Shown: positions 33,787 to 41,761 of the stretch, in pieces
Numbering within the stretch: position 1 is the stretch's first letter
Layout: each line of letters starts with the position of its first letter
DNA from: Bryobacterales bacterium
GTDB taxonomy: Bacteria > Acidobacteriota > Terriglobia > Bryobacterales > UBA6623
Direction of reading: 5' to 3'
Assembly (NCBI GenBank): GCA_028819255.1
Contig: JAPPMB010000010.1
Location: 1-42,088 of the forward strand
DNA length: 42,088 bases
Translations under genes and position numbers: made by a program
Notes under the pieces: model-generated
Seen by the model: the letters and a program-made list of their open reading frames with translations, nothing else
The model's database searches: none
What the model was told of the DNA's origin: nothing

Positions 33787-34932
33787 TCACGCTAGGCGCT
33801 GCGCGGTCGTGTCTGGTCCCAATGCGTACCCCCAGGGGGAAAGTGTGCTCGCGTGGTGAATCAGCTTCTCCACCAGCAGCGCCGCCACGAGCTTGCCATA
33901 CAGCCAAGCCTTGGCACTGTCGTCATTGTATTTCGGCAAGCAGCCCAGCTGCGCCAAGGACTTGAACCGCTTGAACACCAGCTCCACTTGCCACCTCGTG
34001 CGATACCACTCCAGCACGGCCTCGTCCGTCCAGTCGCGCTCCGGCACCGTGGTGAACAGAATGACGTACTTGGCCAGCTCCAGCGTGGCCGGCTGGACCC
34101 GGCGTCCCTTGCGGGACGCCTCGCGCCGGATTCTCGCATGGGCCAGGCGGATGGCCTCTTGGGTCTTGCGCAACGCGCAGACCCGCCCAGGCACCATGAC
34201 GCCGGACTTCACCACCGCCTGCGCCGACACCGCTCCGATGACCCCCGGAGTCTGCAGCGGCTTCATCGACTCTACAAGATCGAGTGGTTTCCCGTCCTCT
34301 CGGGCCAGGACCAGCGATCCGCTGTTCACTCGTACCGTCACTCGGCCGCCAGCCTCGACCACGTAGTGGACGCCGTTCGCCGTCGAATACCCGCGATCCG
34401 CCAAGATGCAATCCCCCGGGGTGATCGGAAACTGCGTGAGCGACTCGCCCGTGCCTGCCCCTTTCGTCCTAGTCAGCTTGAAGTAATCGCACGTCAGCGA
34501 CGGCAGGCGCACGCTGTAGTGGATGCGCCACAGCGAGCCGCTCCGGCCTGGCTCCTTCACGACCGTCGCGTCGAAGGCCCGCACTTCGAAGCCACCCCCC
34601 TCCGCAGCCGCCAGGCCCTGCTCCCGAAACAGTTCCACGCACAGGGCTTGCAGCCAGTCCCGCGACTTCCTCAGACGCTTGAGCAACGCCACGTCCGACA
34701 GGTCGGCCAGCTGGGCCCGACGGGCATGCACCACCGTCTCGCGCAACGAGTGGCCAGAGCCCACATGCAGCAACAGTACCCGCAGCAGATTGCCCGGGGA
34801 CTTGTCCTTGCGCAGCTTCCTAAGTGCCCCTGTCGTCCGTGCCAGTTCCTTCCAGTTGTCCGGCAGGAAGGACACCAGCAGATCCCAATCTTCGTTCAGC
34901 GGTTGGGCCTTTGGGGCAGGTTCGCAAGCCAT
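33787..34932 (-). CDS. IS4-family transposase (DDE)
   Basis: 381-residue transposase from ATG 34932. Catalytic residues are complete: Asp121 (RAFDATVV), Asp179 in the family's DRGY (ILADRGYS), and Glu317 within the YREK signature Y310-x2-R-x3-E-x6-K324 (YRTRWQVELVFKRFK). N-terminal ~100 residues are a helical DNA-binding region (GALRKLRKDKSPGNLLR, SDVALLKRLRKSRDW). The frame stops at 33787, but a conserved tail (REFAFVWNQVRRAIEPAV) continues in the +1 frame to a TAA inside the inverted repeat (33621-33623), just as in copy 1. The protein may thus be C-terminally truncated or need a frameshift; the tail frame also has a TAG at 33792-33794. Confidence 0.88.
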   Translation of the reverse strand: MACEPAPKAQPLNEDWDLLVSFLPDNWKELARTTGALRKLRKDKSPGNLLRVLLLHVGSGHSLRETVVHARRAQLADLSDVALLKRLRKSRDWLQALCVELFREQGLAAAEGGGFEVRAFDATVVKEPGRSGSLWRIHYSVRLPSLTCDYFKLTRTKGAGTGESLTQFPITPGDCILADRGYSTANGVHYVVEAGGRVTVRVNSGSLVLAREDGKPLDLVESMKPLQTPGVIGAVSAQAVVKSGVMVPGRVCALRKTQEAIRLAHARIRREASRKGRRVQPATLELAKYVILFTTVPERDWTDEAVLEWYRTRWQVELVFKRFKSLAQLGCLPKYNDDSAKAWLYGKLVAALLVEKLIHHASTLSPWGYALGPDTTAQRLA

Positions 34933-34941
34933 CGCACTAGG

Positions 34942-34969
34942 ATCATATCCAACCAATCCCCGCTGTCAA
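34942..34969 (-). promoter_or_regulatory. Transposase promoter of IS4 copy 2
   Basis: On the minus strand TTGACA (34964-34969), 16-base spacer, TATGAT (34942-34947): a near-consensus sigma-70 promoter. Only nine bases separate the -10 from the ATG, so the transcript would be nearly leaderless. Confidence 0.75.
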
Positions 34970-35012
34970 CTCATAAGTTAGCACCTACGCCCCGCCGTCC
35001 CCGTCGCTTGGA

Positions 35013-36431
35013 TCAGGCGAGGATTTCGTCAACCACCCGGCCCGACACGTCCGTCAGCCTGAAATCGCGGCCCATGTGCCGGTAGGTCAGGCGTTCGTGG
35101 TCCAGACCCATCAGGTGCAGGATCGTGGCCTGCAGGTCGTGCACATGGACGGGGTTGTCCTCGACCTGGAGCGCAAGCTCGTCAGTCGAGCCCACCACCT
35201 GTCCTCCCTTGACACCGCCGCCCGCGAGCCACATCGAGAATCCGTTCGGGTGATGGTCGCGGCCGACCTTGTCTCCCACATGCTTGAGCTGACCGAGCGA
35301 GGTGCGCCCGAATTCCCCGCCCCAGACCACCAGCGTCTCGTCCAGCAGCCCCCTCTGCTTGAGGTCCTCCACGAGAGCGGCGACGGGCCTGTCCGTAATC
35401 TCGCAGTTCTTCTTCAGGCCCTCATCGAGGTTCGTGTGGTCGTCCCAAGAGGCGTGGGTCAGCATCACGACCCGCACGCCCCGCTCGACCATCCGGCGCG
35501 CCATCAGACAGTTGGTGCCGTACGCGTTGGTCGGCTCCTTGCCGATGCCGTAGCTGTCCATGGTGGCCTGAGACTCCCCGGAAAAGTCGAGGAGCTCCGG
35601 CGCCGATGCCTGCATGCGGAAGGCGAGCTCGTAGTTCGCCATGCGCGAGGCGACCTGCGGGTCTCCGCTTCGATGGAGCTTCTCCTCGTTCAGGCGGCGC
35701 AAGGTCTCCAGGCTCAGGCGCTGGGAGTCCCGGGACACCACGTCCGGACTGGACAAATAGAGGATCGGATCCCCGGACTTGCGGAACGGAACCCCTGCGT
35801 GCGTTGACGGCAGAAAGCCGCTCGAGAAGTTGGACGATCCGCCGCTCGCGCCGCGCCCGGAGCTGAGAACAACGAATCCGGGCAGGTTCTGGGACTCCGA
35901 ACCCAGACCGTAAGTCAGCCACGCCCCGACGGTGGGCCGCCCGACCAGCGGACTGCCGCTCATGAGCATCGACTGGCCGGGATGGTGGTTGACCTGGCCG
36001 GTCTGCATCGAGCGAACCAGGCAGATGTCGTTCGCGACCCGCTGCAGATTCGGCAGGTAGTCGCTGAGTTCCATTCCGCTCTCGCCGCAGCGGGTGAACT
36101 CCCTCGGGCTGGCGAGCACCTTCGCTGTCGGCTTGATGAACGCCAGCCTCAGGTCTTTTGTCAAGGACGGCGGCAAAGGCTGGCCGTGCCAGCGCTGCAG
36201 GCCGGGCTTCGGATCGAAGAGATCCATCTGGCTCGGGGCGCCGGCCATGAAGAGAAAAATCAGGTTCTTCGCGCGCGGCGTGAAATGTGGCCCTCGCTGA
36301 TCCTGGGTTCCGGCGGCGGCCAGACCATCGGACCTCAGGAGATGCGCAAGGCTGATGGTGCCGAGCCCTGTTGCACAGAGGTCGAGAAAGCTCCTTCGGG
36401 CCAGGACGCTGCGGTGCGTTTCGAGCTTCAT
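35013..36431 (-). CDS. DUF1501 family exported protein
   Basis: 472 residues. The N-terminus LARRSFLDLCATGLGTISLAHLL is a Tat-type signal typical of the DUF1501 family, a sulfatase/alkaline phosphatase-fold group. AKNLIFLFMAGAPSQMDLFDPKP, YLPNLQRVANDICLVRSM, NHHPGQSMLMSG and GRDHHPNGFSMWLAGGGVKGG are family hallmarks with likely metal-binding His and Asp. DETLVVWGGEFGRT is another conserved block. These proteins are almost always encoded next to a PSD1/DUF1549-DUF1553 protein, as here (six-base gap, same strand), and are abundant in Planctomycetota, Verrucomicrobiota and Acidobacteriota. Their reaction is not established. It lies 30 bases from the end of IS4 copy 2, so sequence downstream in the operon may have been displaced. 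Confidence 0.93.
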   Translation of the reverse strand: MKLETHRSVLARRSFLDLCATGLGTISLAHLLRSDGLAAAGTQDQRGPHFTPRAKNLIFLFMAGAPSQMDLFDPKPGLQRWHGQPLPPSLTKDLRLAFIKPTAKVLASPREFTRCGESGMELSDYLPNLQRVANDICLVRSMQTGQVNHHPGQSMLMSGSPLVGRPTVGAWLTYGLGSESQNLPGFVVLSSGRGASGGSSNFSSGFLPSTHAGVPFRKSGDPILYLSSPDVVSRDSQRLSLETLRRLNEEKLHRSGDPQVASRMANYELAFRMQASAPELLDFSGESQATMDSYGIGKEPTNAYGTNCLMARRMVERGVRVVMLTHASWDDHTNLDEGLKKNCEITDRPVAALVEDLKQRGLLDETLVVWGGEFGRTSLGQLKHVGDKVGRDHHPNGFSMWLAGGGVKGGQVVGSTDELALQVEDNPVHVHDLQATILHLMGLDHERLTYRHMGRDFRLTDVSGRVVDEILA

Positions 36432-36437
36432 TTGGCT

Positions 36438-38981
36438 TTACTCCCGAGTGATGAACTCGTCCATGTTCAAGAGGATGCGGCCGACGCCCACCCAGGCGGC
36501 CAGCGCCGTCGGATCGGACGGCTCTCGGATCCCCGCCGACTCGAACGGGAACCACTTGCGCGCCGTCTCCTCGTCTTCTTCGAGCATCGCGCGCTGGCGG
36601 ACGAAGTAGCCATGCATCGCCTCGCGCTCGGACGAGGTTGGTTCGCGGGACAGACAGAGTGCGAACGCCCTCTCCAGTCTGCTGTCAAACGACCCGCCCG
36701 GCGTGTCGCTCAGCACCCTGTACGCCAGCCCCTGGGCCATCTCGAAGAAGACCGGATCGTTCAGGAGGTTCAGGGCCTGCAGCGGGGTGTTGGAGCGGCG
36801 ACGCGAGCAAAGGGCGACGTTCCTTTCCTGCAAGTCGAAATTCGCGAGAAACGGATACGGGGTTGTCCGCTGAAAGTGAATGTAGAGTCCTCTGCGATAG
36901 CGGTCGCTGCCCGCACTCTCCGGCCATTTCACAGAACCCCCGTAGCTCAGGTCCGTCACGCCCTGCGGCTGGTGCGGGCGGACGCTGCGGCCGCCGACCG
37001 TCGGATCCAGCAGGCCGGATGCGGTCAGCGCCGTGTCCCGGAGTGTCTCTGCCGGGAGACGAAGGCGCGTCTGCCTTCCAAGAAGGCGGTTCGAGGGATC
37101 GCGCTCATGAAGATCCGCACGCCGGTCGGAGGCTTGCCGGTAGACGGCGGACGTGGCAATGAGCCGGTGGATCCGCTTGAGCCGCCAGCCGGAATCCATG
37201 AACTCCGCGGCCAGCCAGTTCAGCAGGTCGGGATGCGAAGGCGACTCCCCGCGCAGGCCAAAGTTGTCCGATGTTGAGACCAGCCCTGTTCCGAAGTACT
37301 CCTGCCAGATGCGGTTCACGGTGACGCGGGCCGTCAGAGGGTTCTTCGGGGACACCAGCCAGCGTGCCAGATCGAACCTGTCCAAGGTCGGATCGGGGCT
37401 GTCGGGTGCCACAAGGGCGGCGGGGGTGCCGGGAGCGACCTTCTCACCCAGATCGTCCCAAGCGCCGGCAACATGCACGTGCGACGGCCTGCCCCCGGGA
37501 ATCCTCCGTACGGCACGGGCCCGGCTCACGTCCGGGAACCTCTCGATGAGGGCGTGAACCTCCTTCACGGCGTCCTTGAAACCGGTGGCCTCGTACGCCT
37601 CCTTGCTGGTCACGCGGCTGTAGTTGCGAAGAAACCACTCGGTGAGCGCAAGGTCCTCCCGCCAATCGCGCTCGCTCCGGGGGGTGCGCAGAATGCGCTG
37701 GCCGTCGTCGAGATAGAGGGCGAGAATGTCCCAAGTCGTGTCCCATTCGTGCTCGACGCCGGGATTCTCGGACGCCCAGAGCATCTTCTCGGTCCACGGA
37801 TCCATGAGCTCGCGGACCTTGTACTGGGCGTAAACGTCCGAAAGCCCGCGGTCGAACTGCGGCTTGGCCGCCAGGTAGGGACCCATCTCGCCCGGCAGGG
37901 GCGCATCAATGTCCACTTCATCCAAGCTGTTGAAGAAGGCGAAGAGTCGATAGTAGTCCCGCTGCGTGACGGGATCGTACTTGTGATCGTGGCAGCGCGC
38001 GCACTCCATTGACAGTCCCAGCCACACCGTGGCCACCGTGTTGGTCCGGTCGACCGCCTCTTCGAAACGGAACTCCTCAACATTCACTCCGCCTTCGCGA
38101 TTCTTGAGTGTGTTCCGGAAGAAACCGGTTGCGACTCGATGGTCATCCGTCGCTCCGGGCATCAGGTCCCCGGCAATCTGGTCGATCGTGAACCGGTCGA
38201 ACGGCATGTCCCTATTCAGTGCATTGATCACCCAGTGGCGGTATCTCCACGCGTGGGGGCGGGGCGAATCCTTCTCGTAGCCGTCCGAGTCCGCATAGCG
38301 AACCTGGTCGAGCCAGAATGACGCCCACCGCTCGCCGAAGTGCTCCGATTCGAGCAGGCGGCCCACCAGCGACTCGTACTCGGCGGAGGCCGAGAGGTCC
38401 TGCGGGGTGGGCGGCAGGCCCGTCAGGTCCAGGAACGCTCGGCGCACCTGAACGTAGGCCGGGGCCTCGGGGGAAGGATCGAGACCCTCGCCCTCCAGCC
38501 TCGCCAGGACGAAAGCGTCAATCGGGTTTCGCACCCAACCCTGGCCGTTGACCTCGGGAACCGGCGGCCTGCTGATCGGCCGAAAGGCCCAGTGTCCCGA
38601 GTTGGTGTCATCCTTCGGCGTTCCGGCGCGGATGTTCCACTCGGCTCCCTCGTCGATCCACGATCGGAATGCTTCGATTTCCTCCGGGGCCAGTGGACGC
38701 CCGGGCGGCATCTGCTGGAGGCCTTCCGAGCCCTCCAAGCGCTTGATCAGAATACTCGCGGAAGCATTGCCGGGCGAGATGACGGGCCCGGAAACACCTC
38801 CGCGCATCGCGTCGTCGCGCCGGTCGAAGCGCAAGCCGCTTTGCTGAAGAGCTTCGCCGTGGCAGATGACGCACCTGTCCCGGAGGAGCGGCTCGACATC
38901 CTCGACAAACGTGACTTCTCCAAGAGCCAGAGAGCACGCTATCGCCCAGAAGGCTCCCAAGGGCAATGCCTTGGCAGTCAT
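36438..38981 (-). CDS. PSD1/planctomycete cytochrome C protein (DUF1549-DUF1553)
   Basis: 847-residue exported protein, first gene of the operon with the DUF1501 gene. A signal peptide is followed by a cytochrome c-like domain with heme motif C37-V-I-C-H41 and a later MPPGRPLAPEEIEAFRSWIDEGAEW. DUF1549 runs from about residue 155 (NPIDAFVLARLEGEGLDPSPEAP) to 360 with a second heme-type motif CARCHDHKYDP near residue 310. DUF1553 fills the C-terminus (RFDLARWLVSPKNPLTARVTVNRIWQEYFG and CSRRRSNTPLQALNLLNDPVF). The family is thought to take part in periplasmic oxidative breakdown of polysaccharides, but this is not proven. A strong promoter lies immediately upstream. Confidence 0.93.
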   Translation of the reverse strand: MTAKALPLGAFWAIACSLALGEVTFVEDVEPLLRDRCVICHGEALQQSGLRFDRRDDAMRGGVSGPVISPGNASASILIKRLEGSEGLQQMPPGRPLAPEEIEAFRSWIDEGAEWNIRAGTPKDDTNSGHWAFRPISRPPVPEVNGQGWVRNPIDAFVLARLEGEGLDPSPEAPAYVQVRRAFLDLTGLPPTPQDLSASAEYESLVGRLLESEHFGERWASFWLDQVRYADSDGYEKDSPRPHAWRYRHWVINALNRDMPFDRFTIDQIAGDLMPGATDDHRVATGFFRNTLKNREGGVNVEEFRFEEAVDRTNTVATVWLGLSMECARCHDHKYDPVTQRDYYRLFAFFNSLDEVDIDAPLPGEMGPYLAAKPQFDRGLSDVYAQYKVRELMDPWTEKMLWASENPGVEHEWDTTWDILALYLDDGQRILRTPRSERDWREDLALTEWFLRNYSRVTSKEAYEATGFKDAVKEVHALIERFPDVSRARAVRRIPGGRPSHVHVAGAWDDLGEKVAPGTPAALVAPDSPDPTLDRFDLARWLVSPKNPLTARVTVNRIWQEYFGTGLVSTSDNFGLRGESPSHPDLLNWLAAEFMDSGWRLKRIHRLIATSAVYRQASDRRADLHERDPSNRLLGRQTRLRLPAETLRDTALTASGLLDPTVGGRSVRPHQPQGVTDLSYGGSVKWPESAGSDRYRRGLYIHFQRTTPYPFLANFDLQERNVALCSRRRSNTPLQALNLLNDPVFFEMAQGLAYRVLSDTPGGSFDSRLERAFALCLSREPTSSEREAMHGYFVRQRAMLEEDEETARKWFPFESAGIREPSDPTALAAWVGVGRILLNMDEFITRE

Positions 38982-38987
38982 GGCCGC

Positions 38988-39016
38988 ATTGTATCCCAGC
39001 CCCAGCCGGGAATCAA
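38988..39016 (-). promoter_or_regulatory. Promoter of the PSD1/DUF1501 operon
   Basis: On the minus strand TTGATT (39011-39016), a 17-base spacer and TACAAT (38988-38993). Only six bases (GCGGCC) lie between the -10 and the ATG at 38981, and there is no ribosome-binding site. The expected transcription start is at or next to the A of the ATG, i.e. a leaderless mRNA. Confidence 0.7.
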
Positions 39017-39392
39017 TGCATCAGCGGCTCGCCCAGTTCGACACCGGCCAGTTCGACTTTGCGGCCTTGCTCGCTGACAAGCCAGGGAGATCCATCGGAG
39101 GCCGAAGCTGCCTCCGGGGCTGTGCGGTCCGCGACCAGAGCTCCCGGGTCGTACCCGGCGACGATCCCCCACAGGTTCCTCCCCACAGTGCCTGCGGGAG
39201 GGGCGTTCAGGTTCCGAACTGAAAGGGCGAGAAGCGAGGTTTCGATGCCTCCCAACCTCGATGATGCTCAGAATGCGGCGTTCGTCGTTCCTCGCTTGAT
39301 TCTCCCTGGAAAGGCAAGCTCGCTGCGTTGCAGAGCGAAGCATAACGTGACTCATAATTGGATCACCTGTTGGGTCAATCGGGAGGCAGCAC
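39017..39392. other. Gene-free stretch with a possible protein remnant
   Basis: About 375 bases between divergent genes. A minus-strand frame from about 39255 to 39013 reads like protein (SVRNLNAPPAGTVGRNLWG, VAGYDPGALVADRTAPEAAS) but lacks an ATG and a family I recognise; it may be the end of a lost gene. Just before the antitoxin gene on the + strand, GGGAGGCAGC is a possible ribosome-binding site. Confidence 0.35.
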
Positions 39393-39653
39393 TTGAAGCA
39401 ACTTACCGTTCGTGGACTGGTGGACGAACTGGTCCGGGCCATCCGGCGCCGTGCCAACCGGGACGAGACGTCACTCAACCGGGCCGCCGTCAAGCTCATG
39501 CGCCGAGGCGAAGGGCTGGACGACAGACCGGCGGCCGATACGGTCGGCTCTTCGCTGGACCACCTGATCGGGACGTGGAGCGACGCGGAAGCGGACGAGA
39601 TCGAGCGGACACTGCGGCATTTCAAGACCATCGACGAGGCCATGTGGAAATGA
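39393..39653 (+). CDS. FitA/VapB-type antitoxin
   Basis: 86 residues: KQLTVRGLVDELVRAIRRRANRDETSLNRAAVKLMRRG is a ribbon-helix-helix DNA-binding unit of the FitA type; the tail (SSLDHLIGTWSDAEADEIERTLRHFKTIDEAMWK) with an acidic, W-containing ending is the toxin-binding region seen before VapC-type toxins. The start is set by GGGAGG upstream. Its stop overlaps the ATG of the following toxin remnant (ATGA). Intact, but its toxin is broken, so it is now an orphan antitoxin. Confidence 0.8.
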   Translation: MKQLTVRGLVDELVRAIRRRANRDETSLNRAAVKLMRRGEGLDDRPAADTVGSSLDHLIGTWSDAEADEIERTLRHFKTIDEAMWK

Positions 39654-39784
39654 GTGTGCTGCTCAACTCGAACGCGTACTCGCAACTCATGCGCGGGCTT
39701 CAACAGGATCGTGCGGGACGCCGAGGAGGTTCTGGTGTCAGCAGTTGTCCTGGGAGATCCGTGCAGCAAGTGCTTGACCAGTAG
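39650..39784 (+). pseudogene. Broken PIN-domain (VapC-type) toxin
   Basis: Begins MSVLLNSNAYSQLMRG in the four-base ATGA overlap with the antitoxin. The family start is L-L-D-T-N-A-Y, so the first catalytic Asp is Asn6. After MRGLQQ one extra base shifts the frame; in the other frame the homology goes on as RIVRDAEEVLVSAVVLGD, then is lost within ~20 codons, long before the remaining catalytic residues. A frameshifted, truncated and active-site-mutated VapC remnant. Confidence 0.75.
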
Positions 39785-39874
39785 CAAATGGGGGAGTACG
39801 GTTGCGTCGGCCTTTGGATGGAAACCGACAGACGTAAGTGCCAGAAGACGACCACGCGGAGCTAGGCAGCCGAA

Positions 39875-41761
39875 ATGAGACCAGCCTCACCTTGGCGAGC
39901 ACGAAGCCGTCAGCTCGGCCAGGGGCCGACCGCCGTGCAGTTCGACAGACGTCCCGCGCTCCGGCTGCGACCTGTCGGACCGATCGCCTGGATCCAAGGC
40001 GCCGCCGCGGTCCTGCTGCTCGTTTCGGGGCTCCTGGCGCCCGAGGCGTTCGGGCAGGGCATGGCCTTGGTTAATCGCATGGGCGAGAGTTCCCCGCTCG
40101 CAGATTTCGATCGCACCCGACCCGATCTGCACTTCGTGGACATCGCGGCCGATGCCGGACTGGAATTCCAGCACGTCGCCGGCAATCCCGTGCGCAAGGA
40201 ATACATCCTCGAGGTGACGGGCAGCGGAGTCGCAATCCTGGACTACAACGGCGACGGGTTCCAGGACGTGTTCTTCGTCAACCAGACCCGGTGGGAATCG
40301 GACGGGGCGCAGGCCCGGACGACAAGCCGACTCTTCCGGAATCGTGGCGACCTGCGCTTCGAGGACGCGACACGGGAAGCGGGCCTACTGCGCAGCGGCT
40401 GGGGGCAGGGTGCGTGCGCGGGCGACTACGACAACGACGGCGATGACGACCTCTTCGTCACCTACTGGGGAGACAACGTTCTTTACCGCAATCGCGGGGA
40501 CGGCACGTTCGAGCCGGCCACGGAGGAAGCCGGGCTGCTCGCAGGACGGCGGAGATGGGGTAGCGGTTGCGCCTTCCTCGACTATGACCGAGACGGCTGG
40601 CTGGATCTGGCCGTGGCCAACTACATCCGCTTTGATCCGGCGGAAGTTCCCAAGCCCGGCGAGAGCGAACTTTGCCGCTACGGGGAAGCTCCGGTCGTTT
40701 GCGGACCCCGCGGGCTTCCCAGCGAGTCAGCGTCCCTGTTCCGAAACACGGGCAACGGACGCTTCGCCGATGTCTCGGAGCCAAGCGGATTCAGCGCGGC
40801 TTCCGGCATCTACGGATTTTCCGTGCTGACGGGAGATTTCAATGACGACGGCTGGACGGACGTATACATCGCCTGTGATTCCACTCCGAGCGTCCTGCTC
40901 CAGAACAATCAGGACGGCACGTTCGAGGATATCGGGTACGAATCCGGCACTGCAGTCAACGAACATGGGCAGGAGCAGGGTGGGATGGGTGCTGATGCGG
41001 GCGATTACGACCACGATGGTTTGCTGGACATCGTCAAGACAAACTTCGACAACGATATCCCGTCCCTGTACAGAAACGAAGGAGGCGGGTTCTTCAGTGA
41101 CGTGTCAGTGCTCGGAGGCCTAGGAGTCCATACGGATTTCGTCGGCTGGGGTGTCGCCTTTGTCGACCTAGATCACGACACTTGGCAGGACATCTTCATG
41201 GTCAACGGCCACGTCTACGGGATGGAGGAAGCTGCCGACACGGAAATCGAGTTCCAGCAGACCAAGAACCTTTACTGGAATCTGGCGAACGGCGCATTTG
41301 TCGACATTTCCGAGCACGCCGGGCCTGGCGTCACACAGAGGAGTTCTGCGCGCGGAGCTGCCTTCGGAGACTTGAACAACGACGGAACGATCGAGATCGT
41401 CATCAACAACCTGGATGCTTCTCCCAGCTTGCTCGTCAACCGAATTGTTCCCAAGAATTGGATCCTGGTCCGCCTAGCAGGCTCCCGGTCCAACCGGAAC
41501 GGCATCGGTGCGCGGATTACAGTCAGGACTGGAGACAGTGTGCAGCTACGTGAAGTGCGTAGCGGCGGCAGCTTCCTGTCGCAGAACGACTTCCGACAGC
41601 ACTTCGGCTTGGGTCCGGCAGCCAGGGTGGACGAGATCAGAGTCCGCTGGCCCTCCGGCTTGGTGGAGTCGTATTCGAATGTCGGGGCCAACCGGGAGAT
41701 CCTGCTTCGGGAGGGCGAAGGTGCTCCGATCGTCGAGAACGACTCGGACCCGCTCCCATGA
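39875..41761 (+). CDS. CRTAC1 family protein (FG-GAP repeats, ASPIC/UnbV)
   Basis: 628 residues if started at ATG 39875; a GTG at 39935 would also keep the hydrophobic export segment (AWIQGAAAVLLLVSGLLAP). Seven calcium-type FG-GAP/VCBS repeats follow, recognisable as DYNGDGFQDVFF, DYDNDGDDDLFV, DYDRDGWLDLAV, DFNDDGWTDVYI, DYDHDGLLDIVK, DLDHDTWQDIFM and DLNNDGTIEIVI, forming a beta-propeller. The C-terminus is an ASPIC/UnbV domain (NWILVRLAGSRSNRNGIGARI, then FGLGPAARVDEIRVRWPSG). Such proteins are exported, bind calcium and are very abundant in Acidobacteriota and Planctomycetota; function mostly unknown, possibly adhesion or polysaccharide binding. No partner gene is visible before the window ends. 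Confidence 0.92.
   Translation: MRPASPWRARSRQLGQGPTAVQFDRRPALRLRPVGPIAWIQGAAAVLLLVSGLLAPEAFGQGMALVNRMGESSPLADFDRTRPDLHFVDIAADAGLEFQHVAGNPVRKEYILEVTGSGVAILDYNGDGFQDVFFVNQTRWESDGAQARTTSRLFRNRGDLRFEDATREAGLLRSGWGQGACAGDYDNDGDDDLFVTYWGDNVLYRNRGDGTFEPATEEAGLLAGRRRWGSGCAFLDYDRDGWLDLAVANYIRFDPAEVPKPGESELCRYGEAPVVCGPRGLPSESASLFRNTGNGRFADVSEPSGFSAASGIYGFSVLTGDFNDDGWTDVYIACDSTPSVLLQNNQDGTFEDIGYESGTAVNEHGQEQGGMGADAGDYDHDGLLDIVKTNFDNDIPSLYRNEGGGFFSDVSVLGGLGVHTDFVGWGVAFVDLDHDTWQDIFMVNGHVYGMEEAADTEIEFQQTKNLYWNLANGAFVDISEHAGPGVTQRSSARGAAFGDLNNDGTIEIVINNLDASPSLLVNRIVPKNWILVRLAGSRSNRNGIGARITVRTGDSVQLREVRSGGSFLSQNDFRQHFGLGPAARVDEIRVRWPSGLVESYSNVGANREILLREGEGAPIVENDSDPLP

Larger units (their letters stand above)
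33620..34982 (-). mobile_element. IS4-type element, fuller copy
   Basis: 1363-bp element with short terminal inverted repeats around TAACTTAT (33622-33629) and ATAAGTTA (34973-34980), extended imperfectly. Carries one transposase gene on the minus strand with a strong own promoter. Same orientation as copy 1, so the two bracket 29008-33615 as direct repeats, like a composite transposon. No clear target duplication. Confidence 0.8.

Noticed and set aside
27789..34982. Standard composite transposon formed by the two IS4-type copies
   Set aside because: Copy 1 lacks its catalytic core, the copies are clearly diverged, and no flanking target duplication was found; kept only as a possible history.
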